From contig NZ_QEST01000088.1 of the NCBI RefSeq assembly GCF_003311645.1, positions 62,001 to 126,000 on the forward strand: a stretch of DNA of 64,000 nucleotides, in the 5' to 3' direction. The stretch comes from Streptomyces sp. PT12 (GTDB taxonomy: Bacteria > Actinomycetota > Actinomycetes > Streptomycetales > Streptomycetaceae). The notes beneath the pieces are model-generated. The model searched no databases. It had not been told where the DNA came from and saw only the letters and a program-made list of their open reading frames with translations. Made by a program: the position numbers and the translations under genes. The number at the start of each line of letters is the position of its first letter. Position 1 is the first letter of the stretch. Shown here piece after piece: positions 57,033-64,000 of this stretch.

Positions 57033-57866
57033 ATGAGCAAGCGCAATTCCTCCGAGGCCAAGCGCGCGGCCCGCGAGCGCCTCAAGGCCGAGCGCGAACG
57101 CCAGGCCAGGCGCGAGAAGGTCCGCAGGCAACTCACCGTCGGCGGCTCGGTCGTCGCGATCCTCGCCGTCGCGGGCGGCATCGGCGTCGCGGTCGCCAGC
57201 ATGGGCGACGGCGACGACGCCACCGACTGGGGCGCCGTCGCCGAGCAGGTGCAGGACGGGGAGGGCGACTTCCCCACCGATGCCCCGGCCCACGCCTCGG
57301 GCGACGAGGGACTGACCGTCCGCGTCGGCGACGAGGACGCCGCCAACACCCTCACCCTCTACGAGGACGCCCGCTGCCCTGCCTGCGCCGACTTCGAGCA
57401 GTCCCTCGGCCCGACCGTTCGCGAGGGCATCGACAACGGCGACTACGCGGTCGAGTATGTCTTCGGCACCTTCCTCGACGACAACCTCGGCGGCTCGGGC
57501 TCGAAGAACGCCCTGGGCGCCCTGGGCGCGGCGCTCGACGTCAGCCCCGAGGCGTTCCTCGACTACCACGACGCGCTGTACTCCGCGGACATCCATCCCC
57601 CGGAGTCCGCCGACGAGTTCGGTGACGACGAGCGGCTGATCGAGATAGCCGCGAACATTCCCGAGCTCGCGGACAACCAGGAGTTCGAGAACGCCGTCAC
57701 CAACGACACGTTCGCCGTCTGGGCGTTGCGGATGTCGGACAAGTTCCAGGCGGACCCCGACGTCGAGGGCACGCCCACGCTCAAGTTCAACGGCGAGGTC
57801 ATCGAACGGCCCGCCACGCCCGAGGACTTCCAGGCCGTGATCGAGGCCAACAGCGTCCAGGGCTGA
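57033..57866 (+). CDS. DsbA-like thioredoxin-fold membrane-anchored protein
   Basis: 277 residues from ATG 57033. A charged N-terminus (SEAKRAARERLKAERERQARREKVRRQ) precedes one membrane helix (VVAILAVAGGIGVAVASMG), so the rest is outside the membrane. Thioredoxin fold with the CPAC redox motif in ARCPACADFEQSLG, an inserted helical DsbA domain (LGALGAALDVSPEAFLDYHDALYSADIHPPESADEFGDDERLIEIAANIP) and cis-proline region EGTPTLKFNGEVI. Probably a disulphide oxidoreductase for exported proteins; partner not visible. Confidence 0.88.
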   Translation: MSKRNSSEAKRAARERLKAERERQARREKVRRQLTVGGSVVAILAVAGGIGVAVASMGDGDDATDWGAVAEQVQDGEGDFPTDAPAHASGDEGLTVRVGDEDAANTLTLYEDARCPACADFEQSLGPTVREGIDNGDYAVEYVFGTFLDDNLGGSGSKNALGALGAALDVSPEAFLDYHDALYSADIHPPESADEFGDDERLIEIAANIPELADNQEFENAVTNDTFAVWALRMSDKFQADPDVEGTPTLKFNGEVIERPATPEDFQAVIEANSVQG

Positions 57867-57971
57867 CCCGCGCCACCTCCCGCCCACGGGCGGGCGATCC
57901 CCCGGCCCCCGGCCCCCCGGGCCAAGACGCCCGGTTCGCCCGCCCGTTGGCCACCGGCCTCAGCTGACCCC

Positions 57972-58983
57972 ATGACGGGGGCACAGCCAGGTCAGGTGAT
58001 CGACGGCCGCTTCGAGCTGCTCCAACGGCTCGGCCACGGGGGCAACCACATCGTCGACCTGGACCCGCACCCGTGGCTCGTGATGGAGCTGCTACCCCTC
58101 TATGTCCTGGCCGAGGGCTACGGCCCGCTGCGCCGCGGCACGACGCTGGCCACGCTCTCCGCGGTCCACGAGGACCGGTGCCGCCGCCCGTCAGGTCGGG
58201 CCCGCTCGGCGACGTGCTCAGGCGCTGCTGGTCAAGGACCCGGCCGCCCGCCCCGACGCCGCGCGCCTCGACGCGATGCTGGCCGCCGTCGAGCGGGAGG
58301 TGGGGCCCGGCGTGGCCCACTCCCCCACCGAGACCGGGGTCAGGCCCGCCGCCACCACGGACCCGCTCGCCGCGCCCCCGCGCCGGGACGCCGCCCGCAC
58401 CCGGGTGATCACCGCCGCCGTGGCCGCCGTCCTGCTGATCGGCGCGGGCGCCCTGACCGCGTCGCTGCTCCGGGGCGGCGGCGACCGCCTCGACGAGGGC
58501 GGCGAGCGCGGCGGCGGCGAAACCCCGTCCGTCGACGAGACCGAGCAGAACGACCCGGCCCCGCCGACGCCCGAGCTCACCCCCGAGCCCGAGCCCGAGC
58601 CGGAGCCCGAGCCCGAGCCCGAGCCCGAAGACGAGGAGACGAACGAGGAGACGGAGGAGGGCCGTTGGGTGGCGCAGCTGTTCTCCGAGTCGGTCGACTC
58701 CGGCACCGCCGCGCGCGACGAACGCCTCGACGCCGTCCGCGCGAACGTCCCCGAGGCCGAGGTGCTGCTCAGCGCCGACTGGGCCTCGCTGCGCCCCGGC
58801 TACTGGTTCATCTACGCCCCTGGCCTGTTCGCCGACGGCAACGCCGCGCTGGCGTTCTGCGCCGAACGCGGCCTCACCACGGGCAACGAGTGCGTCGGCC
58901 GCTACCTCAGCCACGACCCCGCCGACGCGGACCTGTTGTGCAACCCCGACAGCCTCGCCACCAGCCGCTGCGACGACGGCTAG
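57972..58983 (+). pseudogene. Gutted Ser/Thr protein kinase with extracellular domain
   Basis: Frame 1 (ATG 57972) begins like a kinase (GQVIDGRFELLQRLGHGG) but jumps to NHIVDLDPHPWLVMELLPLY: the lysine, HRDxxPxN and DFG segments are absent. A shift near 58190-58215 leads to another frame with the end of a C-lobe (RRRAQALLVKDPAARPDAARLDAML), one membrane helix (VITAAVAAVLLIGAGALTASLL), a Pro-Glu repeat (PEPEPEPEPE) and a ~100-residue extracellular domain with cysteines. An in-frame TAG at 58981-58983 stands before a further VYWL-stop, probably a third lesion. Deletion and frameshift make this a pseudogene. Confidence 0.75.
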
Positions 58984-58994
58984 GTGTACTGGCT

Positions 58995-59594
58995 CTAAGA
59001 CCCCGCGTCGAGAGACCCCGCGTCGAGCCCGTCGAGGAAGCCCAGCACCGTGCGCCACGTCGCCTCGGCGGCCCCCTCGTCCCAGTCGTCGAGACCACGG
59101 TCCGTGTACAGGTGCCCCGCGCCCATGTAGTGGTAGACCTCCACGTCGGCCCCGGCCCGCCGCATCCGCAGATACCAGGCGTTGAGCCAGTCGTAGGGTT
59201 CGAACGGGTCGGGGTCGGCGACGTGCAGCTGCACCGGGAGCCCGTCGGCCGAGGCGTCGTCGGCCAGGTCGGACGTCCCGTGCAGCAGCACGAGACCGCG
59301 CGCCTCACGGTCGCCGAGCGCCAGGGTCTGCGCGATCGAGGCGCCCATCGAGAACCCCGCGTACACCAGGCCCTCGTCCGCGTGCGGCGCGCTGGCCGCG
59401 ACCGCGCGGCGCAGCAGCTCGTCGCGGCCAATCTCCTCGCTGATCGCCATCCCCGCCTCGACGGCGTCCGCGGTGCGCCCTTCGTACAGGTCGGGCACCT
59501 CGACCCGGTGCCCCGCGGCGGCCAGGCGGTCGGCCGCCTCCCGCACGGCGGGGCGCGGCCCGTAGGCGGAGTGGATCAGCATGACATGGCTCAC
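58995..59594 (-). CDS. Dienelactone-hydrolase-like alpha/beta hydrolase
   Basis: 199 residues from GTG 59594 (VSHVMLIHSAYGPRPAVREAADRLAAAGHRVEVPDLYEGRTADAV). The nucleophile elbow is GFSMGASIAQTLAL: the canonical Gly-x-Cys/Ser-x-Gly with serine, then LLHGTSDLADDAS and HVADPDPFEPYDWL with the catalytic aspartate region and HYMGAGHLYTDRGLDDWDE holding the histidine. Its end is a small repeat (SLDAGSLDAGS). Substrate unknown. It converges on the kinase pseudogene. Confidence 0.85.
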   Translation of the reverse strand: MSHVMLIHSAYGPRPAVREAADRLAAAGHRVEVPDLYEGRTADAVEAGMAISEEIGRDELLRRAVAASAPHADEGLVYAGFSMGASIAQTLALGDREARGLVLLHGTSDLADDASADGLPVQLHVADPDPFEPYDWLNAWYLRMRRAGADVEVYHYMGAGHLYTDRGLDDWDEGAAEATWRTVLGFLDGLDAGSLDAGS

Positions 59595-59726
59595 GGCGTC
59601 GATCGGCCCTTCCGTGGTACCTGTGGGTCTCGTCGGCACATCCTGCCAGTTGGCCTGGCCCGTTAGCCTGGCAGTGGGAACGGCGACACGTACCCCCTGA
59701 CACCCGACGGAGAGGCGATCCACCCC

Positions 59727-60800
59727 ATGGAGGACGTGCTGCGACCGCTCATGGTCATCGTCGGCACCATCACGCTGACGCTGGCGCTCGGCTGGCTGAT
59801 CGACCGGGCGCTGCGGGTCGCGGACGCCCGGCAGCCGCACACCCAGCTGTGGTCCCTGCTGCGGCGCTGCCGCATGCCGCTCCAGGTGCTGCTCGCCTCC
59901 TCGGCCGTGCAGGTCGTCTACAGCGCGTTCGATCTCCATCTGCGGCGCGACGACATCGTGCGCAGCGCCCTCGCGATGGTGACGATCTTCTCGGCGGCCT
60001 GGCTGACGATACGCGCGGCCGGTGCCGTCGCCGAGAACTTCCTGGCCCGCTACGAGTCGCGCACGACCGACCAGGCGCGCGTGCGGCAGTTCCGCACCCA
60101 GCTCGCGATGATCCGCCGCGTGGTGACCACGGTTCTCGCGGTCGTCGCCACCGCGTTCGTGATCCTGCTGGTCTTCCCCAGCCTGCGGGCGCTCGGCACC
60201 TCGATGCTGGCCTCCGCGGGTGTGATCGGCGTCATCGCCGGTGTGGCCGCCCAGTCGATGCTCAGCAACTTCTTCGCGGGCCTCCAGATCGCGTTCGGCG
60301 ACTCGGTCAAGATCGGCGACACCGTGGTGGTGGACGGCGAGTGGGGCACCATCGAGGAGATATCGATGGCCTTCCTCACGGTCAGGATCTGGGACGACCG
60401 GCGCCTGACGATGCCCGTGTCGTACTTCAACAGCAAGCCCTACGAGAACTGGTCACGCGGCGGCAACGAGATCACCGGCACCGTCTTTTTGCACCTTGAC
60501 CACACCACGCCCGTCGCCGAGCTGCGCAAGCGGCTCCAGGAGTTCCTGCTGGGCCGCCCCGACTGGGACGGCCGCGCCTGGAGCCTGGTGGTCACCGACA
60601 CGACGCCCTCCACGATCCAGGTGCGCGCCGCGATGTCCGCGCGGAACGCCGACGACGCCTGGACGCTGCGCTGCGCGGTCCGCGAGGAGCTGATCGCGTG
60701 GCTGCGCGACAACCACCCCTACGCGCTCCCCCGCGTCGCCACCTCCCCCGCCGCCGTCCCCCCGGCCCCGCGCGACACCCCGTCGCCCGAGAAGATCTGA
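59727..60800 (+). CDS. MscS-family mechanosensitive channel
   Basis: 357 residues from ATG 59727. Three to four N-terminal helices (TITLTLALGWLI, MVTIFSAAWLTIRAAGA, VVTTVLAVVATAFVILLVFP), the pore helix ASAGVIGVIAGVAAQSMLSNFFAGLQIAFGDSVKIGDTVVVDGEWGTIEEISMAFLTVRIWDDRRLTMPVSYFNSKPYENW, then a beta domain and alpha/beta end. Osmotic-release channel in the cytoplasmic membrane; its end is proline-rich and disordered. Confidence 0.92.
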   Translation: MEDVLRPLMVIVGTITLTLALGWLIDRALRVADARQPHTQLWSLLRRCRMPLQVLLASSAVQVVYSAFDLHLRRDDIVRSALAMVTIFSAAWLTIRAAGAVAENFLARYESRTTDQARVRQFRTQLAMIRRVVTTVLAVVATAFVILLVFPSLRALGTSMLASAGVIGVIAGVAAQSMLSNFFAGLQIAFGDSVKIGDTVVVDGEWGTIEEISMAFLTVRIWDDRRLTMPVSYFNSKPYENWSRGGNEITGTVFLHLDHTTPVAELRKRLQEFLLGRPDWDGRAWSLVVTDTTPSTIQVRAAMSARNADDAWTLRCAVREELIAWLRDNHPYALPRVATSPAAVPPAPRDTPSPEKI

Positions 60801-60843
60801 GGATCTGGGCAAGGGCCCCAACGACGCGGCGCGCCAGGGACGT

Positions 60844-60893
60844 TCAGGCGCTCCCGACGCTCAGGCGCTCTCGGCGCTCAGGCGCTCTCGGCG
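60844..60893. repeat. Short tandem repeat at the RluD gene 3' end
   Basis: Units of GCTCAGGCGCTCTCGGC recur two and a half times across and beyond the RluD-type stop, lying between it and the channel gene. Confidence 0.5.
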
Positions 60894-61819
60894 CGCAGCC
60901 GCTCCAGCGCGGTCCTCAGGTCCTCGGGGTAGCGGCTGGCGTACTCGACCCACTGCCCGCCCCCGGGGTGGGTGAAGCCGAGCCGCACCGCGTGCAGCCA
61001 CTGCCGGGTCAGCCGCAGCCGCTTGGCCAGCGTCGGGTCGGCGCCATAGGTCAGATCGCCGACGCACGGGTGCCGGTGGGCCGACATGTGCACCCTGATC
61101 TGGTGGGTGCGGCCCGTCTCCAGCTTGATGTCGAGCAGGCTGCTGCCGCGGAACGCCTCGATCAGGTCGTAGTGCGTCACCGACGGCTTGCCGTCCGCGG
61201 TGACCGCCCACTTCCAGTCGTGCTGCGGATGCCGCCCGACGGGCGCGTCGATCGTGCCGCTCAGCGGGTCGGGGTGGCCCTGCACGAGCGCGTGGTACCG
61301 CTTGTCCACGGTCCGCTCGCGGAACTGCTGCTTGAGGTGGGCGTACGCGGGCTCCGACTTGGCGACCACCATGAGCCCCGACGTCCCGACGTCAAGGCGG
61401 TGCACGATGCCCTGCCGCTCGGCGGCCCCCGACGTCGCGATGCGGTACCCGGCCGCGGCGAGGCCGCCGATCACAGTGGGGCCGCTCCAGCCAGGGCTCG
61501 GGTGCGCGGCGACCCCGACCGGCTTGTCCACGACGACCAGCTCGGGGTCGTCGTGCACGATCTCCATGCCCTCGACGGGCTCGGCCTCGATCGCGGGCGG
61601 CGCCGCGGGCGCGGGCATCTCCACCTCGAGCCACGAACCGCTCATGACGCGCTCGGACTTGCCCACCTCGGCGCCGTCGAGCCTGACCTTCCCCGCGGCG
61701 GCGAGCTCGGCGGCCTTGGTGCGCGAGAAGCCGAGCATGCGGGCCAGGGTCGCGTCGACGCGCTCACCCTCAAGCCCTTCGGGAACGGGCAGGGTACGGG
61801 TCTCGGGAACGGTGCTCAC
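60878..61819 (-). CDS. RluD-type 23S rRNA pseudouridine synthase
   Basis: 313 residues from GTG 61819. N-terminal S4 RNA-binding domain ([49 protein letters not shown]), then the catalytic domain with the aspartate of [16 protein letters not shown] (motif HRLDxxTSG), [32 protein letters not shown] and GDLTYGADP. Isomerises uridine to pseudouridine in RNA. Followed upstream by lspA on the same strand, 44 bases apart. Confidence 0.93.
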   Translation of the reverse strand: MSTVPETRTLPVPEGLEGERVDATLARMLGFSRTKAAELAAAGKVRLDGAEVGKSERVMSGSWLEVEMPAPAAPPAIEAEPVEGMEIVHDDPELVVVDKPVGVAAHPSPGWSGPTVIGGLAAAGYRIATSGAAERQGIVHRLDVGTSGLMVVAKSEPAYAHLKQQFRERTVDKRYHALVQGHPDPLSGTIDAPVGRHPQHDWKWAVTADGKPSVTHYDLIEAFRGSSLLDIKLETGRTHQIRVHMSAHRHPCVGDLTYGADPTLAKRLRLTRQWLHAVRLGFTHPGGGQWVEYASRYPEDLRTALERLRAESA

Positions 61820-61863
61820 CCGTCCGAGTATGCCGGACGGCGCGATGGCCCAGGGACGGAGCG

Positions 61864-62502
61864 TCAGTCGCGGTGCACGGTCCCGTCGGGGTCGAGGCCG
61901 CGGAAGGACAGCAGCACGACGAGGATGCCGCCGCACACGATCGCCGAGTCGGCGAGGTTGAAGACGGCGAAGTACTTGGGGGCGATGAAGTCGACCACAT
62001 GCCCCTGGAACGCGCCGGGCGCGCGGAAGAGGCGGTCGGTGAGGTTGCCGAGCGCGCCGCCGAGCAGCAGCCCGAGCGCGACGGCCCACGGCGCGCTGTA
62101 CAGCCTTCTGGCCAGCCGGATGATGACGACGATGACCGTGGCGGCGATGCAGGTGAACACGACAGTCAGCGCCTCGCCGATGCCGAACGCCGCCCCGCCG
62201 TTGCGCAGCGCCTCGAAGCGGAGCCACTCGCCGAAGATGTCGATCGGCTCCTCGTGCTCCAGCCACTCGACGACCATGATCTTGGTGACCAGGTCGAGCA
62301 GATACGCGAACGCCGCGACCCCGGCCAGCACGCCGACCCGCCGCCGGCCGCGCCCCGCGCCCGGCTCCGCGTCCTCGGGCCCGCCCCCGGGCTCCCGCTC
62401 GTCGTCCACCGCGGCGGCCTCCGCCGAGGTGGCCTCAGGAGTGGCCTCGGCCACGTCCTCGGGGTCGTCGGGGGTCTCGATGGTCCGCTCCGCCTCGCTC
62501 AC
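61864..62502 (-). CDS. lspA: Lipoprotein signal peptidase II
   Basis: 212 residues from GTG 62502, chosen because TACCCT lies seven bases upstream (leaderless type); GTG 62520 is an alternative. After a ~50-residue acidic, low-complexity head, four helices: [60 protein letters not shown] and a final [11 protein letters not shown]. The catalytic aspartates are in GNLTDRLFR and FNLADSAIV. Cleaves prolipoprotein signal peptides in the membrane. The long head is unusual for the enzyme but common in Streptomyces. Confidence 0.95.
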   Translation of the reverse strand: MSEAERTIETPDDPEDVAEATPEATSAEAAAVDDEREPGGGPEDAEPGAGRGRRRVGVLAGVAAFAYLLDLVTKIMVVEWLEHEEPIDIFGEWLRFEALRNGGAAFGIGEALTVVFTCIAATVIVVIIRLARRLYSAPWAVALGLLLGGALGNLTDRLFRAPGAFQGHVVDFIAPKYFAVFNLADSAIVCGGILVVLLSFRGLDPDGTVHRD

Positions 62503-62601
62503 GGGATGAGGGTACGCCACGCCAGTGCGAACACCGGAAATCCGCTCCGTCGGCCGCCCCGGCCAACGGACGCGTCGGCGCCGGGGGCCACCGGACGCTG
62601 C

Positions 62602-63078
62602 CTAGAGCCGCCGCTCCTGCTTCTGTTTGCAGTCCACGCACAGGGTCGCCCTCGGGAAGACCTGCATCCTGGCCTTGCCGATCGGGTTACCGCAGCTCTC
62701 GCACAGGCCGTAGGTCCCGGCCTCGAGGCGCTTCAGGGCGCGCTCGGTCTGGTAGAGCATCTCCCTGGCGTTGCTCGCGAGGGCCATCTCGTGCTCGCGC
62801 GTGACGTTCTTGGTGCCGGTGTCGGCCTGGTCGTCGCCCGCGCCGTCGCCCGAGTCGCGCATCAGCCCGGTCAGCGCCTCCTCGACGGACCTGATCTCCC
62901 CGCGCAGCCGGTCGGCCTCGACCGTCAGCTCGTCCCTGGCCTGGGCGACCTCCGCCGCCGTCCAGGGCTCCTCACCCGACCTGACGGCGAGATCGCCGGG
63001 AACGGCCGGCGCCGCGGCGCGGACCGACGGCACCGGGGGAACCGGTTCACCCGCCGTCCCCTTCTTCGCTGCCACCAT
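62602..63078 (-). CDS. TraR/DksA-type zinc-finger protein
   Basis: 158 residues from ATG 63078. A Pro/Ala/Val head leads into a coiled-coil helix pair (ELTVEADRLRGEIRSVEEALTGLM, LASNAREMLYQTERALKRLEAG) and ends with the DksA-type C4 zinc finger: YGLCESCGNPIGKARMQVFPRATLCVDCKQKQERRL (C-x2-C, C-x2-C). DksA/TraR proteins act on RNA polymerase in the secondary channel; whether this form does is inferred. Precedes ileS divergently across the T-box promoter region. Confidence 0.9.
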   Translation of the reverse strand: MVAAKKGTAGEPVPPVPSVRAAAPAVPGDLAVRSGEEPWTAAEVAQARDELTVEADRLRGEIRSVEEALTGLMRDSGDGAGDDQADTGTKNVTREHEMALASNAREMLYQTERALKRLEAGTYGLCESCGNPIGKARMQVFPRATLCVDCKQKQERRL

Positions 63079-63236
63079 GGCGTCGGCTCCTTCACATAGT
63101 GTGATCTTGCTCGCGAATCGTGACCGGAACGATAAATCGACCGGGTGGGCGCGGCAACGGGGGCGCGCCGGTCTCCCTGCCTTGTGCCCCGCCCGGCCCC
63201 CGGTGTAACCGGTGCCCACCCGCCGCGAGCGGACCG

Positions 63237-63242
63237 TACACT
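63237..63242 (+). promoter_or_regulatory. Candidate ileS promoter -10
   Basis: TACACT seven bases before the T-box leader start. No good -35 is visible upstream. Confidence 0.4.
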
Positions 63243-63248
63243 GGGGGC

Positions 63249-63525
63249 AGCGAAAGGCGTTGATGGGGACGAGTAGCGCCGTCAAGCCGCCACGAGCGAC
63301 CCGGGGGCGGTGTGAGCCCGGGGGCGGACGCGGTGTGAAGATCACCCCGGAGCCGTCGGCAGAAAGCTCTTCGAGCGAGTAGATCCGGCGTCGCGGCCCA
63401 ATGAGCGGGCCAGGGGCACCGGCCGTCACGGCGGCCACGCGCCCCGGCCAAGGAGGGTGGTACCGCGGGAGCGCTCGCTCTCGTCCCTCCGTCGGAGATC
63501 ACGACGTGTGTCCGCCGGAGGACGA
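63249..63525 (+). ncRNA. T-box riboswitch (isoleucine) of ileS
   Basis: A ~275-base leader with T-box hallmarks. Stem I opens with GCGTTGATGGGGACGAGTAGC; the specifier loop holds ATC (63341-63343) in GTGAAGATCACCCC, an isoleucine codon; the T-box consensus AGGGTGGTACCGCG is at 63454-63467, with TGGT for tRNA CCA pairing. Downstream, CCTCC (63486-63490) can pair with the ribosome-binding site GGAGG (63517-63521), so uncharged tRNA-Ile would free it: the translational type usual for actinobacterial ileS. Confidence 0.9.
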
Positions 63526-63529
63526 TCCG

Positions 63530-64000
63530 ATGACGCAGTACCGCCACATCCCAGCGCAGGTCGACCTGCCCGCGCTCGAACACGAGGTGCTTGAGCTGTG
63601 GCAGGCGAGCAAGACGTTCGCCCGCAGCGTCGAGCAGTCCGCGGGCCGCCCCGACTGGGTGTTCTACGAGGGCCCGCCCACCGCCAACGGCATGCCGGGG
63701 GCCCACCACATCGAGGCGCGCGTCTTCAAGGACGTCTTCCCCCGCTTCAAGACGATGCGCGGCTTCCACGTCACCCGCAAGGCGGGCTGGGACTGCCACG
63801 GCCTGCCGGTCGAGCTGGCCGTGGAGAAGGAGCTCGGCTTCACCGGCAAGCAGGACATCGAGGCGTACGGCATCGCCGAGTTCAACGCCAGGTGCCGCGC
63901 GTCCGTGACGCGGCACACCGACGCGTTCGCCGAGCTCACGAACCGCATGGGGTACTGGGTCGACCTCGACCACGCCTACCGCACGATGGACCCCGAGTAC
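63530..64000 (+). CDS. ileS: Isoleucine--tRNA ligase, 3' partial
   Basis: Starts at ATG 63530 with GGAGGA eight bases upstream; the frame runs off the right edge after 157 codons. N-terminus MTQYRHIPAQVDLPALEHEVLELWQ; the class-I HIGH-type ATP motif lies in YEGPPTANGMPGAHHIEARVFKDVFPRFKTMRG, then RKAGWDCHGLPVELAVEKELGFTGKQDIEAYGIAEFN, close to actinobacterial/eukaryote-like IleRS. Charges tRNA-Ile, the ligand of the leader in front. Rest not visible. Confidence 0.93.
   Translation, partial: MTQYRHIPAQVDLPALEHEVLELWQASKTFARSVEQSAGRPDWVFYEGPPTANGMPGAHHIEARVFKDVFPRFKTMRGFHVTRKAGWDCHGLPVELAVEKELGFTGKQDIEAYGIAEFNARCRASVTRHTDAFAELTNRMGYWVDLDHAYRTMDPEY

Overview
The window is high-GC actinobacterial DNA, and the gene content and order point to a Streptomyces-type chromosome. 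The evidence is the hisD-C-B-H-priA-hisF operon with a bifunctional PriA, the dnaE / lspA / rluD-like / traR-dksA / ileS order, an actinobacterial T-box in front of ileS, many GTG starts, probable leaderless promoters and GTGA/ATGA translational coupling. All products are predicted from sequence alone.

Layout. 1-16 kb is accessory. It holds a TPR-NUDIX fusion cut by the left edge, a hemerythrin, a DUF4142 protein, several small unknowns, a DinB protein, a 1,532-residue RHS/polymorphic toxin ending in a deaminase-like domain with an immunity candidate behind it, a thioesterase, a GNAT, and a MarR / drug-efflux pair that has lost the facing ends of both genes. A TetR regulator follows, with two clear palindromic operators, then a DUF389 protein. 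At 16-17.5 kb an HxlR regulator is divergent from an imine-reductase-like enzyme. 17.5-23.6 kb is a dormancy/redox stress cluster of the DevR-DevS (OsdR-OsdK) kind: DoxX, two universal stress proteins, a NarL-type response regulator, a cyclic-nucleotide-binding-fold protein and a two-GAF histidine kinase. A repeated 14-bp GGGCCG-type palindrome lies in three of its promoter regions. 24.9-28.7 kb is a sugar ABC importer without its own ATPase, plus a YesL-like (DUF624) membrane protein. 28.7-33.2 kb is a LysR regulator divergent from sdhCAB. 33.3-36.5 kb holds three tandem secreted pectate lyases behind a strong promoter whose LacI-type operator core recurs upstream of the ABC importer; together they look like one pectin-utilisation programme.

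37.7-40.2 kb encodes a Ser/Thr kinase fused to an Hsp70, interrupted by one extra base. 40.6-46.4 kb is the histidine operon, with a RidA protein and a 52-residue membrane protein inserted. 46.5-52.3 kb has a LON-domain protein, a YbaK deacylase, a DUF2567-like membrane protein, an ABC exporter pair, a NYN-domain protein and small ORFs. 52.4-56 kb is dnaE. 56.3-60.8 kb carries a membrane protein, a DsbA-like thioredoxin protein, a gutted Ser/Thr kinase, a dienelactone-hydrolase-like protein and an MscS channel. 60.9-64 kb is the conserved RluD-LspA-TraR/DksA-ileS block, with ileS cut by the right edge.

Most striking points: the kinase-Hsp70 fusion, the T7SS-type RHS deaminase toxin/immunity pair, the shared boxes of the dormancy cluster, the shared pectin operator, and several partly decayed genes next to intact core genes. 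No tRNA, rRNA, CRISPR or insertion sequence was recognised.
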